Notes: generated by a model not told the origin, from the sequence alone. Numbered from the stretch's first letter, positions 36,722 to 45,928 are shown. The stretch: 64,000 nucleotides of DNA from Cellulomonas cellasea (GCF_030372105.1 NZ_JAUDBQ010000001.1:310001-374000); one strand, 5' to 3'. Numbers and translations are program-made.

Positions 36722-37735
36722 TCAGCTGGTCTTCGGCAGGCCTGGCGGGTTCGTCTCCGGCTTGTCGATGGACTCGTCCTGCAAGCCCCACCGCTCGAGC
36801 ACCTGGGCGTAGGTGCCGTCCTCGAAGACGTGCTCCAACGCGGCGGTCACCGCAGGCGCCAGGTCGGTGCCCTTGAGGGTCGCCACCGCGATCTGCGCGG
36901 TGAGGGGCCAGCCGCCGTTGAGCGTCCCCGCCACCCGGAAGTCCTGCGGTGAGGACGCCGCCGTGAAGGCCAGCGAGGCGTTCGGGCCGACGTAGGCGTC
37001 GAGCCGGCCGGACTGCAACGCGAGGAGCGCGTCGGACAGGTTCTCGAAGTACTCCGGCTCGCCGCCGTCGATCGGGTCGAGCCCCTTCGCGATGTTCTCC
37101 TCGTTCCACGCCAGCAGGATCTTCTCCTGGTTGGTGCCCGATCCGACGGCCACCTTGAGCCCGGCGATGTCCGCCGGCTCGGTGATCGACTCGACGTCGC
37201 CGTCCGTCCCGACGATCCAGCCGAGCTGGTCGTTGCGGTAGGACGAGAAGTCGTACAGCTCCTTGCGCTCCTCGGTGACGGTCACGTTGGAGATGACGGC
37301 GTCCACATCCTGCGACTGCAGGGCCAGCGGCCAGTCGGCCCAGGCGCGCACCTCCAACTGCAGCTCGAGGCCGAGCGCGTCGGCGACCAGCTGGGCGATG
37401 TCCGTCTCGTTGCCGATCGGCGTCTTCTCGTCGTCGGCGAGGAACGTCAGCGGCGCGCTGCCGCCGGCGCTCGTCGCGACCTTGAGCACGCCGCGCTCGG
37501 CGATCGCGGCCGGCAGCAGCGCGATCGCGTCCGCGGCCTCGGTGCTGCGCACCCGGTTCTGCTCGGGGCTGGTGCTGATCTCCAGGCCCACGGCCTCGGC
37601 CTTCGCGGAGGTGTCGTCCAGCGGTGCAGCGGCGTCGTCCGTGCCCGCCTGGGCGCCGGCGCACGCGGCAAGCGCCAGCAGGGGCACGACGGCCAGTGCG
37701 GTCACGAGCCTTGCTCGTCGGGTCGTTGCGGTCAC
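36722..37735 (-). CDS. Polar amino acid-type ABC binding lipoprotein
   Basis: A 337-residue solute-binding protein of family 3. The signal ends in lipobox ALAACAG. The binding fold starts ERGVLKVATSAGGSAPLTFL and continues through NETDIAQLVADALGL, NVTVTEERKELYDFSSYR and KVAVGSGTNQEKILL. The N-terminal 60 residues after the lipid anchor are an extra linker. It is the last gene of a four-gene minus-strand cluster with the ATPase, GNAT-permease and LLM monooxygenase. The ligand is probably an S-containing amino acid given the context (inference). Confidence 0.88.
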   Translation of the reverse strand: MTATTRRARLVTALAVVPLLALAACAGAQAGTDDAAAPLDDTSAKAEAVGLEISTSPEQNRVRSTEAADAIALLPAAIAERGVLKVATSAGGSAPLTFLADDEKTPIGNETDIAQLVADALGLELQLEVRAWADWPLALQSQDVDAVISNVTVTEERKELYDFSSYRNDQLGWIVGTDGDVESITEPADIAGLKVAVGSGTNQEKILLAWNEENIAKGLDPIDGGEPEYFENLSDALLALQSGRLDAYVGPNASLAFTAASSPQDFRVAGTLNGGWPLTAQIAVATLKGTDLAPAVTAALEHVFEDGTYAQVLERWGLQDESIDKPETNPPGLPKTS

Positions 37736-37837
37736 GGGATGCTCACTTTCGGTGGGGTGGGGAAATAGCGGGTGGCACGCGGCGCGCGCTCACCCCTCGG
37801 GGCGGGCCCCGGGGTCATGGGTGTGCGATGGGCCGGC

Positions 37838-38608
37838 TCAGAGGACCTTGTCGAGGAAGGCCCGGGTGCGCTCATGCCGGGGATGGTCGAGCACCTGGCC
37901 GGGTGGGCCCTGCTCGACGATCACCCCCTCGTCCATGAACACGACGGTCGTGGCGACCTCGCGGGCGAAGCCGATCTCGTGGGTGACCACGACGAGCGTG
38001 GTCCCGGAGGACGCGAGATCCTTGATGACGTCGAGCACCTCGCCCACGAGCTCGGGGTCGAGGGCGGAGGTCGGCTCGTCGAAGAGGACGACCTTCGGCC
38101 GCAGCGCCAGGGCACGCGCGATGGCGACCCGCTGCTGCTGCCCGCCGGACAGCCGGCGCGGGTGCACGTCGGCCTTGTCCGCCAAGCCCACCCGCGCGAG
38201 CAGCGCCCGCGCCTCGACCTCCACCTCGGCGCGCGGCCGGCCCTGTGCGGAGACGGGCGCCTCGACCACGTTCTCCAGGGCAGTCAGGTGCGGGAACAGG
38301 TTGAAGGACTGGAACACGAACCCGATGTGGGTGCGCTGGCGCAGGATGTCCCGCTCCTTGAGCTCCTGCAGCACGCCATGCGACGTGCGGCGGTAGCCGA
38401 TGAGGTCGCCGTCGAGCGACACGAGCCCCCGGTCGACCTTCTCCAGGTGGTTGATGGCGCGCAGCAGCGTCGACTTGCCGGAGCCCGACGGGCCCACGAT
38501 CACTGTGACCTCGCCGGGCCGCACCTCCAGGTCGACGCCGCGCAGCACCTCGAGCGCGCCGAACGACTTGTGCACGCCGCGCACCTCCACGTGTCCAGCG
38601 GTGGCCAT
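37838..38608 (-). CDS. Polar amino acid ABC transporter ATPase
   Basis: A 256-residue ATPase of the GlnQ/TcyC type. Walker [18 protein letters not shown], signature [15 protein letters not shown], Walker [17 protein letters not shown]-loop [13 protein letters not shown]. The [10 protein letters not shown] motif after Walker A is typical of amino acid importers. Its ATG overlaps the stop of the permease gene by 1 nt (TGATG). The gap to the binding-protein gene is 102 nt. Confidence 0.93.
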   Translation of the reverse strand: MATAGHVEVRGVHKSFGALEVLRGVDLEVRPGEVTVIVGPSGSGKSTLLRAINHLEKVDRGLVSLDGDLIGYRRTSHGVLQELKERDILRQRTHIGFVFQSFNLFPHLTALENVVEAPVSAQGRPRAEVEVEARALLARVGLADKADVHPRRLSGGQQQRVAIARALALRPKVVLFDEPTSALDPELVGEVLDVIKDLASSGTTLVVVTHEIGFAREVATTVVFMDEGVIVEQGPPGQVLDHPRHERTRAFLDKVL

Positions 38609-40176
38609 CAGATCCGCCCTCCGTCGGCGCCCGCAGAGACGCGGGTGCGGGTGCGGGTCAGCACATTCGAGGCCGCCGACGACCTGGCCAGGTAGGACGG
38701 CGGCGCCCCCGTCGGCAGCGGGCGTCCGGTGAGCCGCGTCCACGCGACGCCGACGGTCCACCGGGCGTGCTGCAGCGGCGTCGGGGGCAGCGTGCGCAGC
38801 GCGCCCTTGGCGTAGTGCCGTTCCACGTAGTACTGGATCACCGTGATGAACGTGGTCAGCACCAGGTACCAGATGCCCGCGACGAGCAGCAGCGGCACCA
38901 CCCGCTGGTTGCGCCCGTAGATCACTCCGACGACGTAGAACAACTCGCCGTAGGCCAGCACGTAGACCACCGAGGTGCCCTTGACCAGGCCGATGATCTC
39001 GTTGACGGCGGTGGGCACGATCGTCCGCATCGCCTGCGGCAGGATGATGCGCCGCTGCTGGCGACGGCGCGGCAGGCCCAGCGCGGCGGCGGCCTCATGC
39101 TGGCCCTGGTCCACCGAAAGAATGCCGGCGCGCACGATCTCAGCCGAGTACGCCGCCTGGGAGAGCCCGAGGCCCAGCACCGCGGCGCCGAACTTGTCGA
39201 TCACGTCGAGCGTGCCGAAGTGCAGGAACTCGGGGCCGAACGGGATGCCGATGCTCAGCGTCGGGTACAGGTACGCCAGGTTGTACCAGAGCAGCAGCTG
39301 CAGGATCAGCGGCACCGACCGGAACACCCACGTGTACGTCCAGGACACCGAGCGCAGCAGCGGCGACGGCGACAGCCGCATCAACGCGAGGACTGTGCCC
39401 AGCCCGAAGCCGATCACCGCTGCGACAAGGGTGAGCCGCACGGTGCCCCACAGCCCGTTGAGCACCGACGGCCACGTCAGGTACTGCCAGACGATGGACC
39501 ACTCCCAGCGCGCGTTCGTGGTCAACGAGCTGATCACCATCGCCAGCAGCACGAACGTCCCCGCGGTGGCGACCCAGCGGCCCACATGCCGGGCGGGCAC
39601 GATCCGGGCGTCGGCGTCGGCGTCCACCGGCCGCGGCACGGCTGGCGCCAGGTCGTTCGCGTCGCGCGGCAGGCGCTTCTCGAACGGCAGCGGGCGCGGT
39701 TGCGGGTCCGCGTCCACGTCGAACAGCGGGGTGTACCCCGTGGCCAGGTACAACGCCCGCGCCTCAGGCTGCCGAGGGCCCGTGGTCAGGTACACGCGGG
39801 AGTACCCCCGGGCGGCGATCTCGCCCTCCAGCACCTCCAGCACCCGGCGGGCGAGGCCGCGACGGCGCTGGTCGGAGCGCGTCCAGATGCGCTTGAGCTC
39901 GGCGGTCGTCTCGTCGTAACGGCGGAACGCCCCACCGGCGACGGGCTCGCCGTTGACCAGCAGCAGCACGAGCGCGCCTCCGGGGCCCGCGAACTCCTCG
40001 GCCGGGTACTGGGCGAGGTCGTGGGCCATCTCCTGGGGCGAGCGCTCATATCGATCCGCGTACTCCTGGGCCAGCTCGGCCAGCAGCGGCCTGACCAGCG
40101 GGTCGCCCTGGTGCGTGAATCGCACCTCCAGGTCGGCCACGCCCGCGCCGCCCACCGGACGCGCCTGCACGGTCAT
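38608..40176 (-). CDS. GNAT acetyltransferase fused to amino acid ABC permease
   Basis: A 522-residue fusion. Residues about 10-175 form a GNAT domain: [24 protein letters not shown] is the acetyl-CoA loop region (R/Q-x-x-G-x-G/A) and [20 protein letters not shown] the C-terminal part. After a linker, five or more membrane helices (about 205-430) form a HisM-type permease. The EAA loop reads [20 protein letters not shown] with [16 protein letters not shown] following. The N-terminal domain would face the cytosol. ATG 40176 overlaps the LLM stop (ATGA). An acetyltransferase on the importer suggests modification of the substrate as it enters. Confidence 0.9.
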   Translation of the reverse strand: MTVQARPVGGAGVADLEVRFTHQGDPLVRPLLAELAQEYADRYERSPQEMAHDLAQYPAEEFAGPGGALVLLLVNGEPVAGGAFRRYDETTAELKRIWTRSDQRRRGLARRVLEVLEGEIAARGYSRVYLTTGPRQPEARALYLATGYTPLFDVDADPQPRPLPFEKRLPRDANDLAPAVPRPVDADADARIVPARHVGRWVATAGTFVLLAMVISSLTTNARWEWSIVWQYLTWPSVLNGLWGTVRLTLVAAVIGFGLGTVLALMRLSPSPLLRSVSWTYTWVFRSVPLILQLLLWYNLAYLYPTLSIGIPFGPEFLHFGTLDVIDKFGAAVLGLGLSQAAYSAEIVRAGILSVDQGQHEAAAALGLPRRRQQRRIILPQAMRTIVPTAVNEIIGLVKGTSVVYVLAYGELFYVVGVIYGRNQRVVPLLLVAGIWYLVLTTFITVIQYYVERHYAKGALRTLPPTPLQHARWTVGVAWTRLTGRPLPTGAPPSYLARSSAASNVLTRTRTRVSAGADGGRI

Positions 40177-41459
40177 GACCGGGCCGCCACGCGCAGCAGG
40201 TCCACCGTGCTCGGCGCCGCCACGCGGGCCGGGGCCTCGCCGCCCGCCGCCGCCGTCGGCACGGCGACCGGAGTGGCCTGCTGCGCCCACGCGTCGGCGA
40301 GCAGCTCGTAGCTGCGCACCCGGTCCTCATGCCGATGCGTCACTGTCGTGACCAGCAGCTCGTCCGCGCCGGTCAGGCGTTGCAAGGCCGCGAGGCGCCC
40401 CACCACCGTCTGCGACGAGCCGACCAGCTGGGTCTCCGTGCGGTCCCGCACCGCGGCGTGGTCGTCCTCGCCCCACCCGGACAGGATTTGGCGGGCCTCC
40501 TCCGCGTCGGGGTACGGGATGGCGCCCTGGCCGCTGCGGATCGACTGCACCCACGGCCCGTAGCCCACCGCGAGCTCCCGCGCGGCCGCGTCGTCGGCCC
40601 CCACCACGACGTCCACCGACACGATGACGTACGGCTGCGCGAACCGCTCGGACGGGCGGAACGCGTCACGGTAGGCCGCCACCGACTCCTGCAGGGTGGC
40701 CGGCGCCACGTGGTAGTTCGCCCCGTAGGGCAGCCCGAGCTCACCGGCGAGCTGCGCGCTGGGCCCCGCGCTCGACCCGTGCACCCAGAGCTGCGCGTCG
40801 GTCCCCTCCGCGGGGGTCACCACGACCGGGCGCCCCTCAGGCGCCACGTACGTGCCGGCGAAGAACCCGAGGATGTCCCGCACGTCGGCGCCGAAGTCGC
40901 CGTCGCCGGGCGCCCGGCCCAGCAGCCTGGCCTGCAACTCCCACCGGACCGGGTCATAGGCCGCCGGGCGCGCGGGCGGGATCACCACACCGTCGACGAC
41001 ACGCCAATCCTGCGGCGCGCTGTCCGGCGCACGCCCCGCAGTGCCTGGCTTCTCAGCGCCCGGCTTCTCAGTGCCCGACTTCTCAGTGCCCGGCTTCTCA
41101 CGGCTCGGCCTCCCGATGCCCGAGCGCCCGATGCCCAGGTCGATCCGGCCAGGGTGCAGGGCGGCGATGACGCCCCACTGCTCGGCGATCTGGAGCGGTG
41201 AGTAGTTGCCGAGGAGCACCGCCGCCGAGCCCACCCGGATGTCACGGGTGGCCTGGGCGACGATCGCGGCGACCACCGCGGGGCTGGCGCCGGCCACCCC
41301 GGGGTTGAGGTGGTGCTCGGCGAGCCAGTACCGCCGGTACCCGGCGCGCTCGGCCGCCTGGGCCAGGTCGATGGTGCGGCGCAGGGCGTCGGCAGGCGTG
41401 CTGCCGGACGAGATGGGGCTCAGGTCCAGCACGGACAACGGGACAGGTGGGTGCGACAT
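40173..41459 (-). CDS. LLM-class flavin-dependent monooxygenase
   Basis: A 428-residue bacterial luciferase-like monooxygenase using FMNH2 and O2, MsnO8/YtmO-like. The N-terminus reads PLSVLDLSPISSGSTPADAL, then RYWLAEHHLNPGVAGASPAV, VGSAAVLLGNYSPLQIAEQW and HPGRIDLGIGR. The C-terminus has TQLVGSSQTVVGRLAALQ. An insert at about 115-140 consists of EKPGT-type pentad repeats encoded by 15-bp DNA repeats. No flavin reductase is fused; two reductase genes are divergent at 42225-43360. Together with the GNAT-permease it resembles organosulfur salvage operons such as ytm and yxe of Bacillus (family knowledge). Confidence 0.9.
   Translation of the reverse strand: MSHPPVPLSVLDLSPISSGSTPADALRRTIDLAQAAERAGYRRYWLAEHHLNPGVAGASPAVVAAIVAQATRDIRVGSAAVLLGNYSPLQIAEQWGVIAALHPGRIDLGIGRSGIGRPSREKPGTEKSGTEKPGAEKPGTAGRAPDSAPQDWRVVDGVVIPPARPAAYDPVRWELQARLLGRAPGDGDFGADVRDILGFFAGTYVAPEGRPVVVTPAEGTDAQLWVHGSSAGPSAQLAGELGLPYGANYHVAPATLQESVAAYRDAFRPSERFAQPYVIVSVDVVVGADDAAARELAVGYGPWVQSIRSGQGAIPYPDAEEARQILSGWGEDDHAAVRDRTETQLVGSSQTVVGRLAALQRLTGADELLVTTVTHRHEDRVRSYELLADAWAQQATPVAVPTAAAGGEAPARVAAPSTVDLLRVAARS
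41041..41100. repeat. Four 15-bp tandem repeats inside the LLM gene
   Basis: Units gtgcctggcttctca, gcgcccggcttctca, gtgcccgacttctca and gtgcccggcttctca cover the stretch exactly. On the minus strand they encode EKPGT, EKSGT, EKPGA, EKPGT. Being a multiple of three they can vary in number without breaking the frame. They lie in a loop after the conserved DLGIGR segment. Confidence 0.95.
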
Positions 41460-41882
41460 GGGTCTCCTCGACCGCGTGCGGCGCAGGGCGCGCTCCGCCG
41501 ATGGCTGCCGTCGGCAGGCTCGCTGACGGCGGCGCCCGGTGCGGGTGCGCGGGATTCGGGCTGGTGGTGGGGCTCCAGGGCGGCATGCGGCCGTGGCGTG
41601 GAGCGGGTTCGGGCGGGAGCCCGGGCGGCCGGACGTGCGTGCGTCGGCGGGTGGCGAGGGGCCGATTCGGGGTGGCGTGAGCGTCGGCTCGCCCACCGGC
41701 GTCGTCAGACGAGGCGTGGGGAGGGTGTGAGCCGCTGTCGGGCGGGGATCCGGGCGCGTGCGGGACCTGGACCCCGCCTGCCGGTCCGGAGATCAGCAGA
41801 CGAGCATCAACAACAGCGACAGCGCGTGACGGCAGCGATGCTGGCATCGCTCAGGCCGTGGCGGCGGTTCGTGGAGGTGCTC
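41460..41882 (-). other. Long 5' leader of the LLM operon
   Basis: About 425 nt separate the predicted promoter from the LLM start. No gene was recognised on either strand. A four-codon reading frame ATG CTC GTC TGC TGA (41793-41807) with a Cys codon is present, and several GC-rich hairpins can be drawn, but no riboswitch consensus was found on this strand. A leader this long suggests post-transcriptional control. The ATG of LLM has GGAG 5 nt upstream. Confidence 0.4.
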
Positions 41883-41921
41883 ACGCGTCGGACGTTAGGG
41901 CGAACTCCGACGCGTCGTCAA
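41883..41921 (-). promoter_or_regulatory. LLM operon promoter covered by a 10-bp palindrome
   Basis: Minus strand -35 TTGACG (41916-41921), 18-nt spacer, -10 TAACGT (41892-41897). Perfect arms ACGCGTCGGA (41883-41892) and TCCGACGCGT (41906-41915) are 13 nt apart and lie between and over the two boxes. This is a typical repressor-operator layout. The regulator is not in the window. Confidence 0.65.
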
Positions 41922-41993
41922 CAGATGGGGCGTATCGGGCCGTGTGGTGAGACACCGGTCGCCTCGCGTCGAATCCCCGTGCTACAACTGCCC

Positions 41994-42089
41994 CGAGGTC
42001 TTGAGCGCCAGTGCTCGCATGAGCACAGCCCCGGCTTGCTGGCCAGCAACCCCCACGCGTCACGGCGGGGTGCTCCGGGAGACGACCTG
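41994..42089 (+). ncRNA. SAM riboswitch (SAM-I/IV clan, SAM-IV-like)
   Basis: The core AGCCCCGGCTTGCTGGCC, then AGCAACCCCC and GCGGGGTGCTCCGGGAGACG, fits the SAM-IV/SAM-I shared core (CCCGGCUUGCUG..GCAACC...GGGGUGC). A closing P1 helix pairs AGGTC (41996-42000) with GACCT (42084-42088). It stands 135 nt before the FMN reductase gene. SAM binding should switch off sulfur-acquisition genes. The expression platform has a CCGTGT/ACACGG hairpin immediately 3'. The class letter was assigned by eye. Confidence 0.85.
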
Positions 42090-42224
42090 GCCGTGTTGAG
42101 GGACACGGCAAGCGTGATCGACATCGGCGACCAGCACGGCGCCACCCCGTCATCGGCCTGCGTCGGGCCGACGGCGACGGTGGCTCCGCGCCCGGATCCG
42201 CCGGCCCACTCCGAGGACTCCCTG

Positions 42225-42788
42225 ATGACCACGTCAGCCGTCACCCCGTCCGTCCCGCCGAGCGTGTCAGCGCCGGATCCGTCCCGCGGCGTCTTGCCCG
42301 TCGTCGGCAATCCCCGTCCCGGGTCGCGCACGCGGCTCGCGGCGGAGGCCCTCGCCCAGGCGATCGCCGACCGCCTGGGCTCGCCCCTCGCCCCGACCAT
42401 CGACCTGGCCGACCTGGCGCCGGAGGTCTTCGCGCCGGTGCGGCCCGGCGTCGACGACGCGCTCCGGAGGCTGTCCTCCGCGCAGGTCGCCGTCATCGCG
42501 ACACCCGTCTACAAGGCCAGCTACACCGGGCTGCTCAAGTCGTTCCTCGACCTGTACGGCTCGGACGGGCTGCGCGGGCTCGTGGCGGTGCCGCTGGTCG
42601 TGTCCGGGAATCCCGCGCATGCCCTGGCCGGCGAGGTGCACCTGCGCCCGCTGCTCGTCGAGCTCGGCGCCAGCGTCCCCACCCGCGCGCTCGCGCTGAC
42701 GGAGTCCCAGCTCGGCGCCCTCGACAGCGTGGTCGGCGCGTGGCTGGACCAGCATGGCGACGTGCTCGCGGCCGGGGTCCGGGCATGA
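42225..42788 (+). CDS. NADPH-dependent FMN reductase (SsuE/MsuE-like)
   Basis: A 187-residue flavodoxin-fold reductase. The phosphate loop is VVGNPRPGSRTRLAAEAL and the flavin-contact loop ATPVYKASYTGLLKSFLDL is typical of SsuE/MsuE enzymes, which give FMNH2 to two-component monooxygenases. The N-terminal 25 residues are Pro/Ser-rich. ATG 42225 has GAGG 8 nt upstream. The open frame extends back through the riboswitch but that part is not protein-like. The divergent LLM monooxygenase is the likely partner. Confidence 0.9.
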   Translation: MTTSAVTPSVPPSVSAPDPSRGVLPVVGNPRPGSRTRLAAEALAQAIADRLGSPLAPTIDLADLAPEVFAPVRPGVDDALRRLSSAQVAVIATPVYKASYTGLLKSFLDLYGSDGLRGLVAVPLVVSGNPAHALAGEVHLRPLLVELGASVPTRALALTESQLGALDSVVGAWLDQHGDVLAAGVRA

Positions 42789-43360
42789 CCGCCGACGCCC
42801 CCGCCCGGGCCCAGCGCCCCGCGGCCCATGCCGACGCCGATCACCGCCGCCGCACGCCGGACGAGCCGCACCTCAGCCCGGAGGAGTACAAGCGAGTGTT
42901 CCGCCGCCACCCGGCGGGCGTCGCCGTCATCACACTGGAGGACCCACGCACCGGGCAGCCGGTGGGCTTCACGGCCACGTCGGTGATCTCGGTGTCGGCG
43001 GCGCCGCCGGTGCTGGCGTTCTCCATCGCGTCGACGTCCTCGAGCTGGCCGGCCCTGGCCGCCGCGACCACTGTGGTCGTGAACTTCCTGGGACATGGGC
43101 AGGCCGACCTGTCGGCGCGGTTCGCCACGCACGGGATCGATCGCTTCGCAGGCACCGAGCATGTGCGGCTCGCAGGCGGCGAGCCGGTGCTGGTCGGCAG
43201 CCTGACGTGGGTGCACGGCCGGGTGCTCGACCGCATCACCGTCGGGGACAGCCACCTCGTGACGGTGCAGGCCCTCGCGTCGGACACCTCCACCCAGGGG
43301 GCCCCGCTCGTCTACCACGACAGGGCCTACACCCAACTCGGCGACCACTACGAGATCTGA
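42785..43360 (+). CDS. Flavin reductase-like domain protein
   Basis: A 191-residue flavin reductase of the HpaC/split-barrel family. Key parts: YKRVFRRHPAGVAVITLED, VGFTATSVISVSAAPPVLAF, TTVVVNFLGHGQADLSARFA, and the C-terminal DTSTQGAPLVYHDRAYTQLG. Start overlaps the preceding stop (ATGA), so it is translated together with the FMN reductase under the SAM riboswitch. Having two unrelated flavin reductases in one unit is redundant and noteworthy. One may serve another monooxygenase. Confidence 0.9.
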   Translation: MTADAPARAQRPAAHADADHRRRTPDEPHLSPEEYKRVFRRHPAGVAVITLEDPRTGQPVGFTATSVISVSAAPPVLAFSIASTSSSWPALAAATTVVVNFLGHGQADLSARFATHGIDRFAGTEHVRLAGGEPVLVGSLTWVHGRVLDRITVGDSHLVTVQALASDTSTQGAPLVYHDRAYTQLGDHYEI

Positions 43361-43386
43361 GCCCGTCATGCCCGCACCCGACGCCA

Positions 43387-43436
43387 GGACGCCCGGGCTC
43401 GCCGCGACATGTCGTCGCTGGCGGGCCCGGGCGTCC
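43387..43436. terminator. Bidirectional terminator between flavin reductase and rlmB
   Basis: Perfect 12-bp arms GGACGCCCGGGC (43387-43398) and GCCCGGGCGTCC (43425-43436) with an inner helix around GCGACATGTCGTCGC. It lies between two converging genes. Confidence 0.75.
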
Positions 43437-43472
43437 GGGACGTGCTGGCCTCGTTCGGCCGGTCGGGCTCGG

Positions 43473-44483
43473 CTACTGCGCGGCGCCCCGCTGACGGGCG
43501 ATCTCGTACAGCGCGATCCCGGCGGCGACGCCGGCGTTCAGCGACTCCGTCGACGAGGCGATCGGAATCGACACGATCGCGTCGCAGTGCTCCCGGACGA
43601 GGCGCGAGAGGCCCTTGCCCTCGGAGCCGACCACGACGACCAGCGGGTCGGCGGCGAACGGCAGGTCCGCGACGGGGGTGTCCCCGCCGCCGTCCAAGCC
43701 GATGATGAAGCAGCCGGCCTTGCGGTACGTCTCCAGCGTGCGCGTCAGGTTGGTGACCTTCGAGACGGGGACCCGGGCGGCGGCGCCAGCGGACACCTTC
43801 CACGCGGCGGCGGTGACGCTCGCAGAGCGGCGCTCCGGCACGACGACCCCGTGGGCGCCGAAGGCGCCGGCGGACCGGAGCACGGCGCCGAGGTTGCGCG
43901 GGTCGGTCACGCCGTCCAGCGCCACGATGAGCGGCGCCTGGTCGAGGAGGGCCGCGGCGTCGAGCAGGTCGTCGGCGTCGCCGTACTGGTACGGCGGCAC
44001 CTGGATCGCGACGCCCTGGTGCACGGAGCCGTCGGTCAGCCGGTCGAGCTCGGGCTTGGTGACCTCGAGCAGCGGGTAGCCGCGCCCGGTGGCGATCTGC
44101 AGGATCTCCCGGGTGCGGTCGTCCGCCTCGATGCGCGAGGCGATGTAGACCGTCTGGACGGGGATGTCCGCGCGGAGGGCCTCGACCACGGAGTTCCGCC
44201 CGGAGACGATCTCGTGGGTGGCGCTGACGCCCTTGCCGCCGCGCGTGCCACCGGCGCTGCGCGACGTGCGGCCCATGCGGCTCGGCGCGGCGCCCGTGAC
44301 CGGGCCGCGACGCTCAGCGGCGGCCTTGCGCTTGGCGGCAGGGTGGTACGGGCGCTCCTCGGCCTTGGGCGTGGGGCCGCGTCCCTCGAGAGCCTGACGC
44401 CCCTTGCCGCCCGTGCCGACGTGGGCGCCCTTCTTCGAGCCGGGCTTGCGGGTGGCGCCTCGGCGCTGCGAGTTTCCTGCCAT
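43473..44483 (-). CDS. rlmB: 23S rRNA 2'-O-ribose methyltransferase RlmB (SPOUT)
   Basis: A 336-residue TrmH/RlmB-type enzyme. A basic Gly/Arg/Lys-rich N-terminus (about 85 residues) is followed by the substrate-binding domain (IVSGRNSVVEALRADIPVQT) and the SPOUT catalytic part: LDGVTDPRNLGAVLRSAGAF, VVGSEGKGLSRLV, and SESTLNAGV-like knot residues written here TESLNAGVAAGIALYE. It modifies G2251-equivalent in the ribosomal P-loop. Start overlaps the cysS stop by 1 nt (TGATG). cysS-rlmB pairing is conserved in actinobacteria. Confidence 0.95.
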   Translation of the reverse strand: MAGNSQRRGATRKPGSKKGAHVGTGGKGRQALEGRGPTPKAEERPYHPAAKRKAAAERRGPVTGAAPSRMGRTSRSAGGTRGGKGVSATHEIVSGRNSVVEALRADIPVQTVYIASRIEADDRTREILQIATGRGYPLLEVTKPELDRLTDGSVHQGVAIQVPPYQYGDADDLLDAAALLDQAPLIVALDGVTDPRNLGAVLRSAGAFGAHGVVVPERRSASVTAAAWKVSAGAAARVPVSKVTNLTRTLETYRKAGCFIIGLDGGGDTPVADLPFAADPLVVVVGSEGKGLSRLVREHCDAIVSIPIASSTESLNAGVAAGIALYEIARQRGAAQ

Positions 44484-45928
44484 CAGTTCTCGACCTCATC
44501 ACTGCGATGCGCGAGCGACCAGCGGCTGCCGGTCGCGGAGTCTTCGACGACGATGCCGGCGGCGGCCAGCCGGTCCCGGATCGCGTCAGAGGTGGCGAAG
44601 TCGCGCGCGGCGCGCGCTTCGGAGCGGGCGGCGAGCTCGGCGGCGACGAGCGCCTCGAGCGCGGCCTCATGCCCGCGGTCGTTCGTCTGGCGGCGCCACT
44701 GCGGCCCGTCAGGGTCGAGGCCCAGGATGTCGAGCATCGAGCGCACCGACACGAGCGCGGCGCGGATTCCATCCAGGTCCCGCTCGGCGAGGGCGGTGTT
44801 CCCGGCGCGCAGGTGCTCATGCACCACCGCGAGCGCGGCGGGCACGTTGAGGTCGTCGTCCATCGCGGCGACGAAGCCCGCGGGCAGCTCGGCCTTGGCG
44901 ATCTCGTCATCGTCCACGGGGCCGACCTGCTCGGTGGCGCGCTCCACGAACCGCGTGAACCGCTCCCATGTCGCCTCGGCCTCGCCGAGCGTGTCCGGCG
45001 TCCACTCGAGCATGGACCGGTACTGCACCGCCGTCAGGGCGTACCGCAGCACCGCCGGCTGCGTCGTCTCGAGCAGCGTGCTGACCAGCAGCCCATTGCC
45101 GAGCGACTTGCTCATCTTCGCCCCGCCCTGCGTGACCCAGCCGTTGTGCAGCCAGTACTGCGCGAAGCCGTCGCCGGCGGCACGGGACTGCGCCTGCTCG
45201 TTCTCGTGGTGCGGGAAGCGCAGGTCGAGTCCGCCGCCGTGGATGTCGAACGTGGCGCCCAGGTAGCGGTGAGCCATCGCGGAGCACTCGAGGTGCCACC
45301 CCGGACGCCCACGGCCGAACGGGGTGTCCCAGGACGCGGTCTCGGGCTCGCCGGGCTTCGGCGCCTTCCAGAGCGCGAAGTCCCGGGGGTCCTTCTTGAC
45401 GTCCTCGTCGTCGCCCGTGCCGTCCTGCGCCGAGACCATGTCGTCGAGCCGCTGGTTGGTCAGGGCCCCGTACTCGGGGTACGAGCGGACGTCGAAGTAC
45501 ACGTCGCCCTCGCCCGTTGTGTAGGCGTGCCCGCTGTCGACGAGGCGCTGCATGAGCTCGATCATCGCGGGCACGTGGCCGGTGGCGCGCGGCTCGTACG
45601 TGGGGGGCAGCACGCCCAGCGCGTCATACGCCGCCGTGAAGGCGCGCTCGTTGGCCAGGGCCCAGGCCCACCACGGCTCGCCGGCCGCGTCGGCCTTCGC
45701 GAGGATCTTGTCGTCGATGTCGGTGACGTTGCGCACGAGGGTGACCCGGTGGCCGCTGCGGCGCAGCCAGCGCACGAGCACGTCGAAGGCGACACTCGAG
45801 CGCATGTGCCCGATATGGGGGGTGCCCTGCACGGTCGCGCCGCACAGGTAGATGCCGACCTCGCCCGGGACCACGGGGACGAAGTCACGCACCTCACGGG
45901 TGGCGGTGTCGTACAGGCGAAGGGTCAC
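44483..45928 (-). CDS. cysS: Cysteinyl-tRNA synthetase
   Basis: A 481-residue class I aminoacyl-tRNA synthetase. The HIGH motif is in [15 protein letters not shown] and KMSKS in [12 protein letters not shown]. Zinc ligands appear at YLCGATV, LECSAMA, and the HHENE segment. The C-terminal region binds tRNA. Length and start ([15 protein letters not shown]) are typical. Normally follows the carD-ispD-ispF block; here about 6 kb separates them. Confidence 0.97.
   Translation of the reverse strand: MTLRLYDTATREVRDFVPVVPGEVGIYLCGATVQGTPHIGHMRSSVAFDVLVRWLRRSGHRVTLVRNVTDIDDKILAKADAAGEPWWAWALANERAFTAAYDALGVLPPTYEPRATGHVPAMIELMQRLVDSGHAYTTGEGDVYFDVRSYPEYGALTNQRLDDMVSAQDGTGDDEDVKKDPRDFALWKAPKPGEPETASWDTPFGRGRPGWHLECSAMAHRYLGATFDIHGGGLDLRFPHHENEQAQSRAAGDGFAQYWLHNGWVTQGGAKMSKSLGNGLLVSTLLETTQPAVLRYALTAVQYRSMLEWTPDTLGEAEATWERFTRFVERATEQVGPVDDDEIAKAELPAGFVAAMDDDLNVPAALAVVHEHLRAGNTALAERDLDGIRAALVSVRSMLDILGLDPDGPQWRRQTNDRGHEAALEALVAAELAARSEARAARDFATSDAIRDRLAAAGIVVEDSATGSRWSLAHRSDEVEN

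Noticed and set aside
41793..41807. Four-codon reading frame with a Cys codon in the LLM leader
   Set aside because: Cysteine attenuators exist in actinobacteria, but the frame is very short, lacks a ribosome-binding site and no terminator pairing was evident.
41460..41882. Second SAM riboswitch for the LLM operon
   Set aside because: Looked for the CCCGGCTTGCTG/GCAACC core on the minus strand and did not find it.
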